DNA of 64,000 nucleotides from Nocardioides sp. Iso805N (GTDB lineage Bacteria > Actinomycetota > Actinomycetes > Propionibacteriales > Nocardioidaceae), in assembly GCF_000364605.1 (NCBI RefSeq), contig NZ_KB822576.1:434001-498000 (forward strand), given 5' to 3'. The translations under genes and the position numbers were made by a program. How positions within the stretch are numbered: the first letter of the stretch is position 1; each line of letters opens with the position of its first letter. Shown here piece by piece: positions 1 to 9,824 of the stretch. The notes beneath the pieces were generated by a model. It was not told the DNA's origin. It saw only the letters and a program-made list of their open reading frames with translations, and ran no database searches.

Positions 1-44
1 GCCTTCGCCTTGAAGATCAGGCTCATGCGCTTCATCAGACTCAT
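1..44 (-). CDS. pspA: PspA/IM30-family protein, N-terminal fragment (cut by window edge)
   Basis: Only the first 14 codons are inside the window; they read MSLMKRMSLIFKAK from an ATG on the minus strand. This opening is characteristic of actinobacterial PspA/IM30 (phage shock protein A) homologues, coiled-coil proteins that bind stressed cytoplasmic membranes. The assignment rests on this short N-terminus and on the adjacent DUF3043 gene, which I recall as a frequent divergent neighbour of pspA in this group. The rest of the gene lies to the left, so length and integrity cannot be judged. Confidence 0.6.
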   Translation of the reverse strand, partial: MSLMKRMSLIFKAK

Positions 45-272
45 GGACGACGACTGCCTCTCTTGCACGCCACAGCGCCACTCGGCACCGGTGTGATCAC
101 CCTAGTCGACTCGAGCAAGAGCGAGAACGAGCCTGGCCAAGGTCGCGTCGTGCGAGAACGCCGTGTGGATGGACGCCAAGCGCCGGGGCCGTTGCGAGCC
201 GTCGCCAGCGGGATCGGGCGCTGTGGCGGTTAGGCTGAGCGCTGCATCATTCCGAGACCTGAAGGCCGTCAG

Positions 273-857
273 TTGTTCCGTCGCAAGTCCGAGGCCGCCG
301 AGCCCGCCGTCATCGACACCACGAAGCCCGAGGGGAAGGGTCGCCCGACCCCCACCCGCAAGGAGGCGGAGGCGGCCGCCAGGGCGCGCGCGAAGGCGCC
401 GCACGACCGCCGCGCCGCGGCCGCAGCCCAGCGCGCCGCCCGCACCGAGGGCTCGGCCAAGATGCGCCAAGCGCTGCGCACCGGCGACGATCGCTTCCTG
501 CCGACCCGCGACAAGGGGGCTGTGCGCCGGTTCGTGCGCGACTACGTCGACACCAAGGTCACCTTCGCGGAGTTCGCACTGCCCCTGGTGGTGGTGTGCT
601 TCCTGCCGAGCTTCTTCGCGCCGGCCGACTTCCTGCGGATCCTCAACAACATCCTGATCGTGATGATCGTGGTGATCGGGCTCAACCTGGTCGTCCTGCG
701 CTTCGGGCTGGGTCGCGAGCTGGCCCGCCGGTTCCCCGACACGCCGACCCGCGGCCTGACCTGGTACATGTCCTCCCGCGCCCTGCAGCTGCGCTGGATC
801 CGGGCGCCCAAGACGCAGCGACGGGTCGGCGAGAAGCTGCCCGACACCTACCGCTGA
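273..857 (+). CDS. DUF3043 family membrane protein
   Basis: A 194-residue protein. Residues 1-90 are hydrophilic and rich in Ala, Arg and Lys; two hydrophobic segments follow at about 101-118 and 126-143, joined by a short loop, and the tail is basic and cytosolic-looking. This is the layout of DUF3043, an actinobacterial family of unknown function. The chosen start is TTG, giving an MFRRK opening typical of the family, with a weak AAGG about 7 nt upstream. A TAGGCT box about 37 nt before the start could be the -10 element. It is divergent from pspA, and its transcript ends at a strong hairpin before dapB. Confidence 0.7.
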   Translation: MFRRKSEAAEPAVIDTTKPEGKGRPTPTRKEAEAAARARAKAPHDRRAAAAAQRAARTEGSAKMRQALRTGDDRFLPTRDKGAVRRFVRDYVDTKVTFAEFALPLVVVCFLPSFFAPADFLRILNNILIVMIVVIGLNLVVLRFGLGRELARRFPDTPTRGLTWYMSSRALQLRWIRAPKTQRRVGEKLPDTYR

Positions 858-879
858 GGCACTCGCGCCACCTGCACAC

Positions 880-920
880 ACGAGGGGCGGCCCGGTCGAT
901 ATGACCGGGCCGCCCCTCGT
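880..920. terminator. Bidirectional hairpin between DUF3043 gene and dapB
   Basis: Perfect 18-bp inverted repeat with a 5-nt loop (GATAT), centred between the convergent stops of the DUF3043 gene (23 nt away) and dapB (41 nt away). There is no marked U tract on either side, as is common for actinobacterial hairpin terminators. Confidence 0.8.
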
Positions 921-961
921 ACGTCTGGTGTCTCGGCTGGTGTCTTGCCTGGTGCCTCGGC

Positions 962-2322
<1,361 letters not shown>

Positions 2323-2324
<2 letters not shown>

Positions 2325-2390
2325 GAGGTCACTTTCCGCGGCTCGAGTGTCCAGCTCACTGGACACTCGACGCGCGGAAAGTGACCTCTC
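2323..2390. repeat. 68-nt near-perfect palindrome between convergent genes (likely bidirectional terminator)
   Basis: Two 32-nt arms separated by a 4-nt CTCA loop; the arms match at 30 of 32 positions, the two mismatches being adjacent. The palindrome begins inside the stop codon of the methyltransferase gene and ends 7 nt before the stop of the convergent M16 peptidase gene. It is longer than the other hairpins in the window (usually 13-19 bp arms), so it may be a palindromic intergenic repeat as well as a terminator. Confidence 0.8.
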
Positions 2391-2397
2391 GACGTGC

Positions 2398-3771
2398 TTA
2401 GCGGGGACCGACGATCGCCAGGATCTCGGGCCGGCTGAAGACGTCGGCAGCGACCGCCTGACACTCCTCCACCGTCACCGAGCTGATCCGGTGGAGGACC
2501 TCGTCGATGGTGAGCAGCTGATCGTGGACGAGCTCGGCCTTGCCCAGCCGTGACATCCGCGAGGCCGGGTCCTCCAGACCGAGCACGAGGCCACCGCGCA
2601 GCTGGCCCTTGCCGCGGACGACCTCCTCGGCCGTGATGCCCTCGGCGGCCACCTTGCGCAGCTCCTCACGCACCACCTCGAGAACCTCCTCGACCTTGTT
2701 CGGCAGGCAGCCGACGGCGACACCGACTACACCGCTCTCGGCGTGCGCACCCGCGAAGGAGTAGACCGAGTAGGCCAGGCCGCGATGCTCACGCACCTCC
2801 TGGAAGAGGCGCGACGACGTACCGCCGCCGAGGGCAGCGTTGACGACGCCGAGGGCGAACCGGCGGTCGTCGTCGCGCCACAGACCCTGCATGCCGAGGA
2901 CGACATTGACCTGCTCGAAGGGGCGGGTGGCACGCACCTCCCCCGGATGCAGCTCGAGTGGCACGCCCGAACGCGGCGGGATCGGCGACGCCGTACCGGA
3001 CAGGAAGCCGTTGCGGGCGAAGGCCTGCTCGGCGAGCGCCACCACCACCTCGTGGGTGAGGTTGCCGGTCGCGGAGATGACGATGTTCTCGGGGCGGTAG
3101 TGCGCACGGTAGAAGGCGTCGATCTGGTCGCGGGTCAGCGCCTCGATCGACTCCACGGTGCCGGCGATGCCACGACCGAGCGGCGTGTCGGCACCCCACG
3201 CCTGGGCGGCGAAGAGGTTGTGCACCACGTCGTCGGGGTCGTCGTCGTGCATCGCGATCTCGTCCAGGATCACGTCTCGCTCGGCCTCGACGTCCTCGTC
3301 GGCGAGCAACGAGGAGGTGATCATGTCGCCGATGATGTCGACCGCCAGCTCCAGGTCCTCGTCCAGGACCCGGGCGTGGAAGCAGGTGTACTCCTTGGCG
3401 GTGAAGGCGTTGAACTCGCCGCCGACCGCGTCCAGGGCCACCGAGATGTCGAGTGCGGTCCGTTCGGCAGTGCCCTTGAAGAGCAGGTGCTCCAAGAAGT
3501 GCGAACAGCCGTGGGTGTTGTCGGCGCCCGCGGAAGCGTTCTCGTCGCGCGAGCCGACGCCGACCCACACGCCGACCGCGGCCGAGCGGACTCCGGGCAT
3601 CTCCTCGGTGACGATCCGCAGACCGCTGGGCAGGACCGTGCGGTGCACACCCGGCTCCAGCTCCGCGGTGGAGCCGGGCGGCTGGAGTGCACCCGAAGGG
3701 GCAGAGCCGGACGGCCGGCCAGCAGTTTCCTGCCGACCGGCCGTCCGGGTGGTGCTGTTGGTCGAGCTCAC
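2398..3771 (-). CDS. M16 (pitrilysin/processing-peptidase family) zinc metalloprotease
   Basis: A 457-residue insulinase-type peptidase. The inverted zinc motif HFLEH lies at residues 91-95 and the third ligand glutamate at about 171 (LDEIAM), so the active site is intact. The N-domain (40-200) and the C-terminal M16 domain (about 210-430) form the usual two-domain half-clamshell. No signal peptide is seen; the first 40 residues are low complexity. The start is a GTG that overlaps the pnp stop codon by 4 nt, implying translational coupling. In actinobacteria this gene conventionally follows pnp in the rpsO-pnp-M16-dapB block; its physiological substrate is not established. Confidence 0.9.
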   Translation of the reverse strand: MSSTNSTTRTAGRQETAGRPSGSAPSGALQPPGSTAELEPGVHRTVLPSGLRIVTEEMPGVRSAAVGVWVGVGSRDENASAGADNTHGCSHFLEHLLFKGTAERTALDISVALDAVGGEFNAFTAKEYTCFHARVLDEDLELAVDIIGDMITSSLLADEDVEAERDVILDEIAMHDDDPDDVVHNLFAAQAWGADTPLGRGIAGTVESIEALTRDQIDAFYRAHYRPENIVISATGNLTHEVVVALAEQAFARNGFLSGTASPIPPRSGVPLELHPGEVRATRPFEQVNVVLGMQGLWRDDDRRFALGVVNAALGGGTSSRLFQEVREHRGLAYSVYSFAGAHAESGVVGVAVGCLPNKVEEVLEVVREELRKVAAEGITAEEVVRGKGQLRGGLVLGLEDPASRMSRLGKAELVHDQLLTIDEVLHRISSVTVEECQAVAADVFSRPEILAIVGPR

Positions 3772-5990
3772 TCCTCGGTCGACTCCTCAGCCGACTCGGC
3801 GGAGGCGGTCTCCTCCACGACGGGAGCCAGCGAGAGCTTGCCGCGGTCGTCGATCTCTACGATCTCGACCTGGATCTTCTGACCCACCTCGACGACGTCC
3901 TCCACCGACTCCACGCGCTTGCCGTCGTTGAGGACACGCAGCTTGGTGATATGGAGCAGGCCGTCCTTGCCCGGGAGCAGGGAGACGAACGCACCGAAGT
4001 TGGTCGTCTTGACGACGGTGCCGAGGTAGCGCTCGCCGATCTCGGGCATCGTCGGGTTGGCGATGGCGTTGACGGCCGCACGAGCAGCCTCGGCAGCCTC
4101 GCCGTTGGTCGCGCCGATGTAGACGGTGCCGTCGTCCTCGATGGAGAGGGTCGCGCCGGTGTCGTCCTGGATCTGGTTGATCACCTTGCCCTTCGGGCCG
4201 ATGACCTCGCCGATCTTGTCGACCGGGACCTTGACGGTAATGATGCGCGGCGCGTACACCGACATCTCCTCGGGGCCGGCGATGGCCTCGTTCATCACGT
4301 CGAGGATGGTCAGACGAGCGTCCTTGGCCTGGTTGAGGGCCTGCGCGAGGACCTCGGCCGGGATGCCGTCGAGCTTGGTGTCGAGCTGGAGCGCGGTGAC
4401 GAACTCGGCGGTGCCGGCGACCTTGAAGTCCATGTCGCCGAAGGCGTCCTCGGCACCGAGGATGTCGGTCAGCGCGACGTACTGGGTGGTGCCGTCGACC
4501 TCACCGGAGATCAGGCCCATCGCGATGCCGGCGACTGGCGCCTTCAGCGGCACGCCCGCCTGCAGCATCGACAGCGTCGAGGCACAGACCGAGCCCATCG
4601 AGGTGGAGCCGTTGGAGCCCATCGCCTCGGAGAGCTGGCGGATCGCGTAGGGGAACTCCTCGCGGGTCGGGAGGACCGGCAGCAGCGCACGGCGCGCGAG
4701 CGCACCGTGGCCGACCTCGCGACGCTTCGGCGAGCCGACCCGGCCCGTCTCACCGGTGGAGAACGGCGGGAAGACGTACTTGTGCATGTAGCGGCGCGAC
4801 TTCTCCGGGGAGAGGGTGTCGAGCTGCTGCTCCATCTTCAGCATGTTCAGCGTGGTGACGCCCAGGATCTGGGTCTCGCCGCGCTCGAACAGCGCCGAGC
4901 CGTGCACCCGCGGGATGACCTCGACCTCGGCGTGCAGCGGGCGGATGTCGGCCAGGCCGCGTCCGTCGATGCGCACCTTGTCGCGCAGCACGCGCTCACG
5001 GATCAGCTTCTTGTTGACGCTGCGGAACGCTGCGCCGATCTCACCCTCGCGGCCCTCGAACTGGCCGGCGACCTTCTCCAGGAGCGCAGCCTTGATCTCG
5101 TCGAGCTTGGCCTCGCGCTCCTGCTTGGGGCCGATCTGCAGCGCTGCGGCGACGTCGGCGGCACTAGCGGCCTCGACGGCGGCGTAGACGTCGTCCTGGT
5201 AGTCCAGGAAGATCGGGTAGTCGACGACCGGCTTCGCGGCCTGCTTGGCCAGCTCGGCCTGGGCCTCCACCAGCTGCTTGATGAACGGCTTGGCGGCGTC
5301 GAGACCGCCGGCGACGATCGCCTCGGTCGGCGCCTGGGTGCCGCTCGAGACGAGGGTCCAGGTCTGGTCGGTGGCCTCGGCCTCGACCATCATGATCGCG
5401 ACGTCGCCGGTCTCGGTGACGCGGCCGGCGACGACCATGTCGAAGACGGCGTTCTCGAGCTGGCTGTGCGTCGGGAATCCGACCCACTGGCCCTCGATGA
5501 GGGCGACGCGAACGCCGCCGACGGGGCCGGAGAACGGCAGGCCGGAGAGCTGGGTGGACATCGACGCGGCGTTGATGGCCAGCACGTCGTAGGGCTGGTC
5601 GGGGTCGAGCGCCAGCACGGTGATGACGACCTGGACCTCGTTGCGCAGACCCTTCTTGAAGGTCGGGCGCAGCGGGCGGTCGATCAGGCGGCAGGTCAGG
5701 ATCGCGTCCTCGGAGGGGCGACCCTCGCTGCGGAAGAAGGAGCCGGGGATCTGACCCACGGCATACATCCGCTCCTCGACGTCGATCGTGAGGGGGAAGA
5801 AGTCGAAGTGGTCCTTCGGCTGCTTGGAGACGGTGGTGGCCGAGAGCAGCATCGTCTCGTCGTCCAGGTAGGCGGTCACGGAGCCGGCGGCCTGGCGAGC
5901 GAGCAGACCGGTCTCGAACTTGACCGTGCGCTTGCCGAACTTGCCGTTGTCGATAACGGTCTCGACCGCAGTGATGACGGGTTCAGTCAC
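3768..5990 (-). CDS. pnp: Polyribonucleotide nucleotidyltransferase (PNPase)
   Basis: PNPase degrades RNA phosphorolytically 3'-to-5' and can also polymerise NDPs. The 740-residue protein has two RNase PH domains (about 10-240 and 325-555), the second with the catalytic region [10 protein letters not shown], then a KH domain ([12 protein letters not shown] near 600) and an S1 domain ([15 protein letters not shown] near 660), ending in an acidic Ser/Glu tail. The start is GTG. The gene lies 150 nt downstream of rpsO, behind a hairpin that should reduce but need not abolish read-through. Its stop overlaps the M16 peptidase start. Confidence 0.97.
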   Translation of the reverse strand: MTEPVITAVETVIDNGKFGKRTVKFETGLLARQAAGSVTAYLDDETMLLSATTVSKQPKDHFDFFPLTIDVEERMYAVGQIPGSFFRSEGRPSEDAILTCRLIDRPLRPTFKKGLRNEVQVVITVLALDPDQPYDVLAINAASMSTQLSGLPFSGPVGGVRVALIEGQWVGFPTHSQLENAVFDMVVAGRVTETGDVAIMMVEAEATDQTWTLVSSGTQAPTEAIVAGGLDAAKPFIKQLVEAQAELAKQAAKPVVDYPIFLDYQDDVYAAVEAASAADVAAALQIGPKQEREAKLDEIKAALLEKVAGQFEGREGEIGAAFRSVNKKLIRERVLRDKVRIDGRGLADIRPLHAEVEVIPRVHGSALFERGETQILGVTTLNMLKMEQQLDTLSPEKSRRYMHKYVFPPFSTGETGRVGSPKRREVGHGALARRALLPVLPTREEFPYAIRQLSEAMGSNGSTSMGSVCASTLSMLQAGVPLKAPVAGIAMGLISGEVDGTTQYVALTDILGAEDAFGDMDFKVAGTAEFVTALQLDTKLDGIPAEVLAQALNQAKDARLTILDVMNEAIAGPEEMSVYAPRIITVKVPVDKIGEVIGPKGKVINQIQDDTGATLSIEDDGTVYIGATNGEAAEAARAAVNAIANPTMPEIGERYLGTVVKTTNFGAFVSLLPGKDGLLHITKLRVLNDGKRVESVEDVVEVGQKIQVEIVEIDDRGKLSLAPVVEETASAESAEESTEE

Positions 5991-6086
5991 AGATTTTCTC
6001 TTGTCGTACGTCGGAGGCCTCGCGCCTCACGCGGATGGACTTGTGTGTTCGGCACCAGACTACTGATCTGTGGCGACAAATACAGA

Positions 6087-6114
6087 ACGGGCGACTCCCG
6101 AAGGAGCCGCCCGT
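6087..6114 (-). terminator. Hairpin between rpsO and pnp
   Basis: 12-bp stem (one G-U or A-C pair) with a stable TTCG tetraloop on the transcribed minus strand, followed by TCTGTATTTG. It lies about 27 nt past the rpsO stop. In many bacteria the rpsO-pnp intergenic hairpin is also an RNase III processing site; that role here is inference. Confidence 0.8.
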
Positions 6115-6140
6115 CCGGACGCTTTGCGATCAAGCGACGA

Positions 6141-6416
6141 TCAACGGCGAAGGCCGAGGCGCTCGACGATCGAGCGGTAACGCTCGATCTCGGTCTTCTG
6201 CAGGTAGTTGAGCAGACGACGGCGCTGGCCCACCAGGAGCAGCAGACCACGACGGCTGTGGTGGTCGTGCTTGTGCTGCTTGAGGTGCTCGGTGAGGTGG
6301 CTGATGCGGTGCGAGAGCAGCGCGATCTGGACCTCGGGCGAACCGGTGTCACCCTCAACGGTGGCGTACTCGGCGATGATCTTCTTCTTGGTCTCCGCGT
6401 CGGTACCGATCGACAT
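6141..6416 (-). CDS. rpsO: 30S ribosomal protein S15
   Basis: A 91-residue S15 of normal length. The signature region ([17 protein letters not shown] and, later, [18 protein letters not shown]) is fully conserved. S15 binds the central domain of 16S rRNA and is an early assembly protein. The ATG start is preceded by a clear GAGAGGAG ribosome-binding site. A roughly 80-nt leader separates the start from a TAGTCT -10 box, which leaves room for the S15 autoregulation known in other bacteria. Confidence 0.98.
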   Translation of the reverse strand: MSIGTDAETKKKIIAEYATVEGDTGSPEVQIALLSHRISHLTEHLKQHKHDHHSRRGLLLLVGQRRRLLNYLQKTEIERYRSIVERLGLRR

Positions 6417-6506
6417 ACGGGGCTCCTCTCGACTTGTTGCGCGGCGCGCCCGGGCCTGTTCACCGGGGCACTCTTGGATCCGCGGCCGTTAGACGGCAAC
6501 CGGGGA

Positions 6507-6512
6507 AGACTA
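6507..6512 (-). promoter_or_regulatory. Putative -10 box for the rpsO-pnp-M16 operon
   Basis: TAGTCT on the minus strand, with a weak TTCGGT about 18 nt upstream as a -35 candidate. The same -10 hexamer is found upstream of rpsB in this window. Confidence 0.45.
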
Positions 6513-6589
6513 TCAACGCCGTACGCCGGGACCGAATCCACGCCGGACCGCCCGTCGCGCCCGAGCCGATCCGGTGGCACCATCGGCTC

Positions 6590-7387
6590 ATGAACCGTCT
6601 CGGACTCGTGCTCGGACCTGTGCTCGCCGGGGTCGTCCTGACGAGCGACCTGTTCCTCGCGCCGACCGCGATCGCGGTTCCCACGCTACCGGCCGCTGTC
6701 CCTGCGGGCGGCGTTGCGACCGCGCGCCCGGCCCAGGCGGCCACCCCGGCCACCCCGCGTGTCGCCCGCGCCAAGCTGCCCGACCCGCACACCGCGACGT
6801 TCGCCGACCAGGTCCCGGCCGACACCACCCAGGTCGTGCGCACCATCCCGAGCCACCGTTGGTGCAAGGCGGTCTACTGCAGCCTCACCCAGGCGTGGCG
6901 CAAGCAGGACGGCACGTGGCGACTGGTGCGACAGTTCCGCTCCACGATCGGCTCACGCGGCTGGGGCAAGACCAAGGAGGGCGACGACCGCTCCCCCGTC
7001 GGCGTCCTCCGGATCACCGTGACGTTCTCGACCGGCGCACGGCCGGGCCCGATGCCGTGGCGTCGACGCAAGCCCACCTCGGTGCTGTCCATGAGCCACG
7101 GCGCCAACTACAACACCTGGCTCGAGATCCCCGGCCGCACCGCCGGCAGCAGGCCCTCGATGCGGTGGGGCTGGGTGGTCGACTACAACCACCCGCGGCT
7201 CACGCCCGGCAAGGGACCGGCTCCGGTGGCCGGCAAGGGCGGGGCGATCTTCTATCACACGTCCCTGCCCGGGCACCGGTATGCGCCGACCGAGGGATGC
7301 ACCCAGGTGGGCAATCCCCGGTCGATGCACTGGCTGGTGCACTGGCTGCGCCCGAAGGCGGACCCGCGCATCGTGCAGGACCTCTAG
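6590..7387 (+). CDS. Exported L,D-transpeptidase-like (YkuD-type) protein
   Basis: A 265-residue secreted protein with a cleavable signal peptide (about residues 1-30, ending AIA or AVP). The C-terminal half shows the YkuD catalytic arrangement: a histidine in AIFYHTS followed about 16 residues later by PTEGCTQV, which supplies the nucleophilic cysteine. The usual SHGC is TEGC here. Classical L,D-transpeptidases cross-link peptidoglycan or attach proteins to it; this smaller divergent version may do either or may only bind cell wall. The ATG was chosen because the signal peptide starts directly at it. It is divergent from rpsO and convergent with the GntR regulator gene. Confidence 0.65.
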   Translation: MNRLGLVLGPVLAGVVLTSDLFLAPTAIAVPTLPAAVPAGGVATARPAQAATPATPRVARAKLPDPHTATFADQVPADTTQVVRTIPSHRWCKAVYCSLTQAWRKQDGTWRLVRQFRSTIGSRGWGKTKEGDDRSPVGVLRITVTFSTGARPGPMPWRRRKPTSVLSMSHGANYNTWLEIPGRTAGSRPSMRWGWVVDYNHPRLTPGKGPAPVAGKGGAIFYHTSLPGHRYAPTEGCTQVGNPRSMHWLVHWLRPKADPRIVQDL

Positions 7388-7453
7388 GCGACCAAGAGAG
7401 CCAGGAGCGAGCGCTGGCGCTGGCCGCGGGCACCGGAGCCAGGTGCCTCATGC

Positions 7454-8212
7454 TCAGTGCGCCCGATCCGGCGTTCCTGTCGTGGGCATCGGCGGAGTGC
7501 TCCTGAGCTCGGCGACCCGCGCGGCCGTGGCCGTACGCGATGCGTATCCGATCCGCGATTCGCGCACATGCCATCCCATCAGCTCTGCCGCACGGTCGCA
7601 ATCGCCGGCATCGATGGCGCCGAGAATGACACGGTGGTCGGGCCAGGTGCGCTTGCCACGGGAGAACTTGTCGAGCGCGTAGAGCCACTCGATCTTGTGG
7701 GAGAGCTGGCGCAGAAGCGTCGCCAGGGTGCGGCTCGCGCTCAGCTCGGCGACCAGGAGGTGATAGCGGTCGTTGAGTGCTACCAGCGGTTCGAGATCCT
7801 CTCGGGCGATGCAGGCATCGCCATCGTCGAGAACCTGCGCCAGCTGATGCCGCACGGCGAACCATTCCGGGTCCGGCTCGGGCTGGGTGAAGATCGTTCG
7901 CGCGCGTTCCGCCGCGCGGCGCGCGGTGGCCATCTCGACGGCTTCACGAACGGCGAAGAGGTCATCTGCCTCCTCGACGGGTAGGTGTGCGACCCGGGCG
8001 CCGGCATTCGGGGTGGTCTCGATGAAACCCTCCGCATCAAGTGCTCGCAGCGCCTCGCGGATCGGCATCCTGCTGACGCCGTACCGCTTGGCGAGAAAGG
8101 TCTCGGTGACGCGGGTACCGGGCTCCAGGTGCCCGGCGATGATGTCGCTGCGCACAGCAGTGGTGATCGAGCCGATAGGACGGCTGGATGGGTCATCGGG
8201 CGAGCGCGGCAC
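7454..8212 (-). CDS. GntR-family transcriptional regulator, FCD subfamily
   Basis: A 252-residue regulator. The winged helix-turn-helix spans about residues 12-75 (AVRSDIIAGHLEPGTRV, then GVSRMPIREALRAL). The C-terminal FCD domain keeps the ligand/metal-binding acidic and histidine positions (NDRYH, DHRVI, GWHV). FCD regulators usually repress carboxylate, sugar-acid or amino-acid uptake and catabolic operons and release DNA on ligand binding. The GTG start overlaps the ATPase gene stop by 20 nt; the next GTG downstream would cut into the DNA-binding domain. As the last gene of the importer operon it is probably the autoregulatory repressor of that operon. Confidence 0.85.
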   Translation of the reverse strand: MPRSPDDPSSRPIGSITTAVRSDIIAGHLEPGTRVTETFLAKRYGVSRMPIREALRALDAEGFIETTPNAGARVAHLPVEEADDLFAVREAVEMATARRAAERARTIFTQPEPDPEWFAVRHQLAQVLDDGDACIAREDLEPLVALNDRYHLLVAELSASRTLATLLRQLSHKIEWLYALDKFSRGKRTWPDHRVILGAIDAGDCDRAAELMGWHVRESRIGYASRTATAARVAELRSTPPMPTTGTPDRAH

Positions 8213-9824
8213 CGGGGATCGCTTCCAGCAGCTCCGCCGTGTAGGCGGATGTCGGCGTGGTGAACACCTGCTCGGTGGGGCCGTGTTCGACGTCCCGTCC
8301 CTTCTCCATGACCACCACTCTATGGGCGATCTGGCGAGTGACGGACAGATCGTGGGTGATGAACAGGAGCGTGATGCCGAGATTGCGCTGGAGCTCGTCG
8401 AGAAGACGAAGGATCTGGTCCTGAACCAGCACGTCGAGCGCGGAGACAGCCTCGTCGCACACGACGAGGTCGGGCGACGGCGCCAACGCCCGCGCGATCG
8501 CGACCCGCTGACGCTGCCCGCCGGAGAGCTCATGCGGTCTACGGGACGCGGTCCCGCGAGGCAGCGCCACCTGGTCGAGCAGCTCGGCGACACGGCGCCG
8601 GCGTCCCGCGCGATCCGTCGTGCCGAAGATCTCCATCGGCTCCGCCACGATCCGCTCGACCGTGTACGACGGATCGAGCGAGCCGTAGGGGTCTTGGAAC
8701 ACCGGCTGGACACGCCGTCGCAGCTGTCGGCGCTGAGCGCGTGAGTCGACCCCGACATCCTGTCCATCGATGAGAACCCGCCCAGAGGTCGGCGTCTCGA
8801 GTCCGAGGACCATCTTTGCGACGGTGGTCTTCCCCGAGCCCGACTCCCCGACCACCGCGGTCGTGGTGCCTCGCTCGACAGCGAAGGACACTCCGTCGGC
8901 GGCCACCAGACGCTGGCCACGGCGTCCGCGGAGGGCGTACTCCTTGGTCAGGCTCTCGATCACCAGGATCGGATCCGGTACCGGCGTCGCCGGCGCCTCG
9001 GCCGAGGTGGCAGCGCTCGCCATGGCTCCGGTCGTACGGGCGGTCACCGCGGGCGCCGCAGCGACCAGCCGCTTCGTGTACTCGTGCTGGGGATCTCCCA
9101 GGATCGCCTTGGCCGGGCCGGCTTCGACGATCTCACCGCGGTACATCACCACCACTCGCTCGGCGCGGTCCGCCGCCAGGCCCAGGTCGTGGGTGACGAA
9201 GAGCATCGAGGTCTGATGGGCGTCCACCAGCGATTCGAGGTGGTCGAGGATGCGCCGCTGCACCGTGACGTCCAGCGCACTCGTGGGCTCGTCGGCGACG
9301 AGCAGCTCAGGTCCGCGAGCGAGGGCGACAGCGATGAGGACGCGCTGCCGCATGCCGCCGGAGAACTCGTGCGGATACTGCCCGGCGCGCCGAGCAGCAT
9401 CGGGGATGCCGGCCTCGGTCATGAGCTCGATGACACGTTCACGAACCGCGCTGGAGCGCAGGCCCCCGGCCCGGAGCGCGTCGGCGATCTGGGCGCCGAT
9501 CTTCATCGATGGATTGAGGTTGGTGCCCGGATCCTGAGGTACGAGCCCGATGCGCTCACCGCGCACGGAGCGCCAGACCCGCTCGTGGCTGCCGGCGAGC
9601 TCCTGACCCGCGAGGCGGATCGACCCCGACGTGACCCTCCCAGATCCCGGCAAGAGGCCGAGTACGGCGCCGACGAGTGTCGACTTGCCCGACCCGGACT
9701 CGCCCACGATGGCGAGGCGCTCGCTGCGATCGAGGCGGAGGTCGACGCCGTGGAGGACCTCGGTGTCACCGAACGAGACGTGCAGGTCCGTGATCTCGAG
9801 CAGCTTCTCAGCGTCCTGCGGCAT
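8193..9824 (-). CDS. Peptide-type ABC importer ATPase, fused double nucleotide-binding domain (DppD-DppF fusion)
   Basis: A 543-residue protein with two complete ATPase domains in tandem. Domain 1 has Walker A GESGSGKST (41-49), signature FSGGM (154-158) and Walker B LLVADEP (174-180). After a linker at about 255-285, domain 2 has Walker A at 326-334 (GESGSGKTT), LSGGQ (433-437) and Walker B LVVCDEA. Both domains look active. The length fits GsiA-type fusions serving oligopeptide, dipeptide or glutathione importers. It overlaps the GGT-like gene by 17 nt upstream and the GntR gene downstream, so the three are almost certainly cotranscribed. Confidence 0.9.
   Translation of the reverse strand: MPQDAEKLLEITDLHVSFGDTEVLHGVDLRLDRSERLAIVGESGSGKSTLVGAVLGLLPGSGRVTSGSIRLAGQELAGSHERVWRSVRGERIGLVPQDPGTNLNPSMKIGAQIADALRAGGLRSSAVRERVIELMTEAGIPDAARRAGQYPHEFSGGMRQRVLIAVALARGPELLVADEPTSALDVTVQRRILDHLESLVDAHQTSMLFVTHDLGLAADRAERVVVMYRGEIVEAGPAKAILGDPQHEYTKRLVAAAPAVTARTTGAMASAATSAEAPATPVPDPILVIESLTKEYALRGRRGQRLVAADGVSFAVERGTTTAVVGESGSGKTTVAKMVLGLETPTSGRVLIDGQDVGVDSRAQRRQLRRRVQPVFQDPYGSLDPSYTVERIVAEPMEIFGTTDRAGRRRRVAELLDQVALPRGTASRRPHELSGGQRQRVAIARALAPSPDLVVCDEAVSALDVLVQDQILRLLDELQRNLGITLLFITHDLSVTRQIAHRVVVMEKGRDVEHGPTEQVFTTPTSAYTAELLEAIPGAALAR

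Noticed and set aside
3687..6593. Very long plus-strand reading frame (about 968 codons) opposite pnp and rpsO
   Set aside because: It is the antisense of strongly conserved pnp and rpsO genes, with a composition dominated by Asp, Leu, Gly and Arg typical of antisense frames in high-GC DNA.
7454..8920. One long minus-strand protein joining the ATPase region and the GntR regulator
   Set aside because: The upstream part is out of frame with the ATPase and has no similarity; the real gene begins at a GTG at 8212 and overlaps the ATPase by 20 nt.
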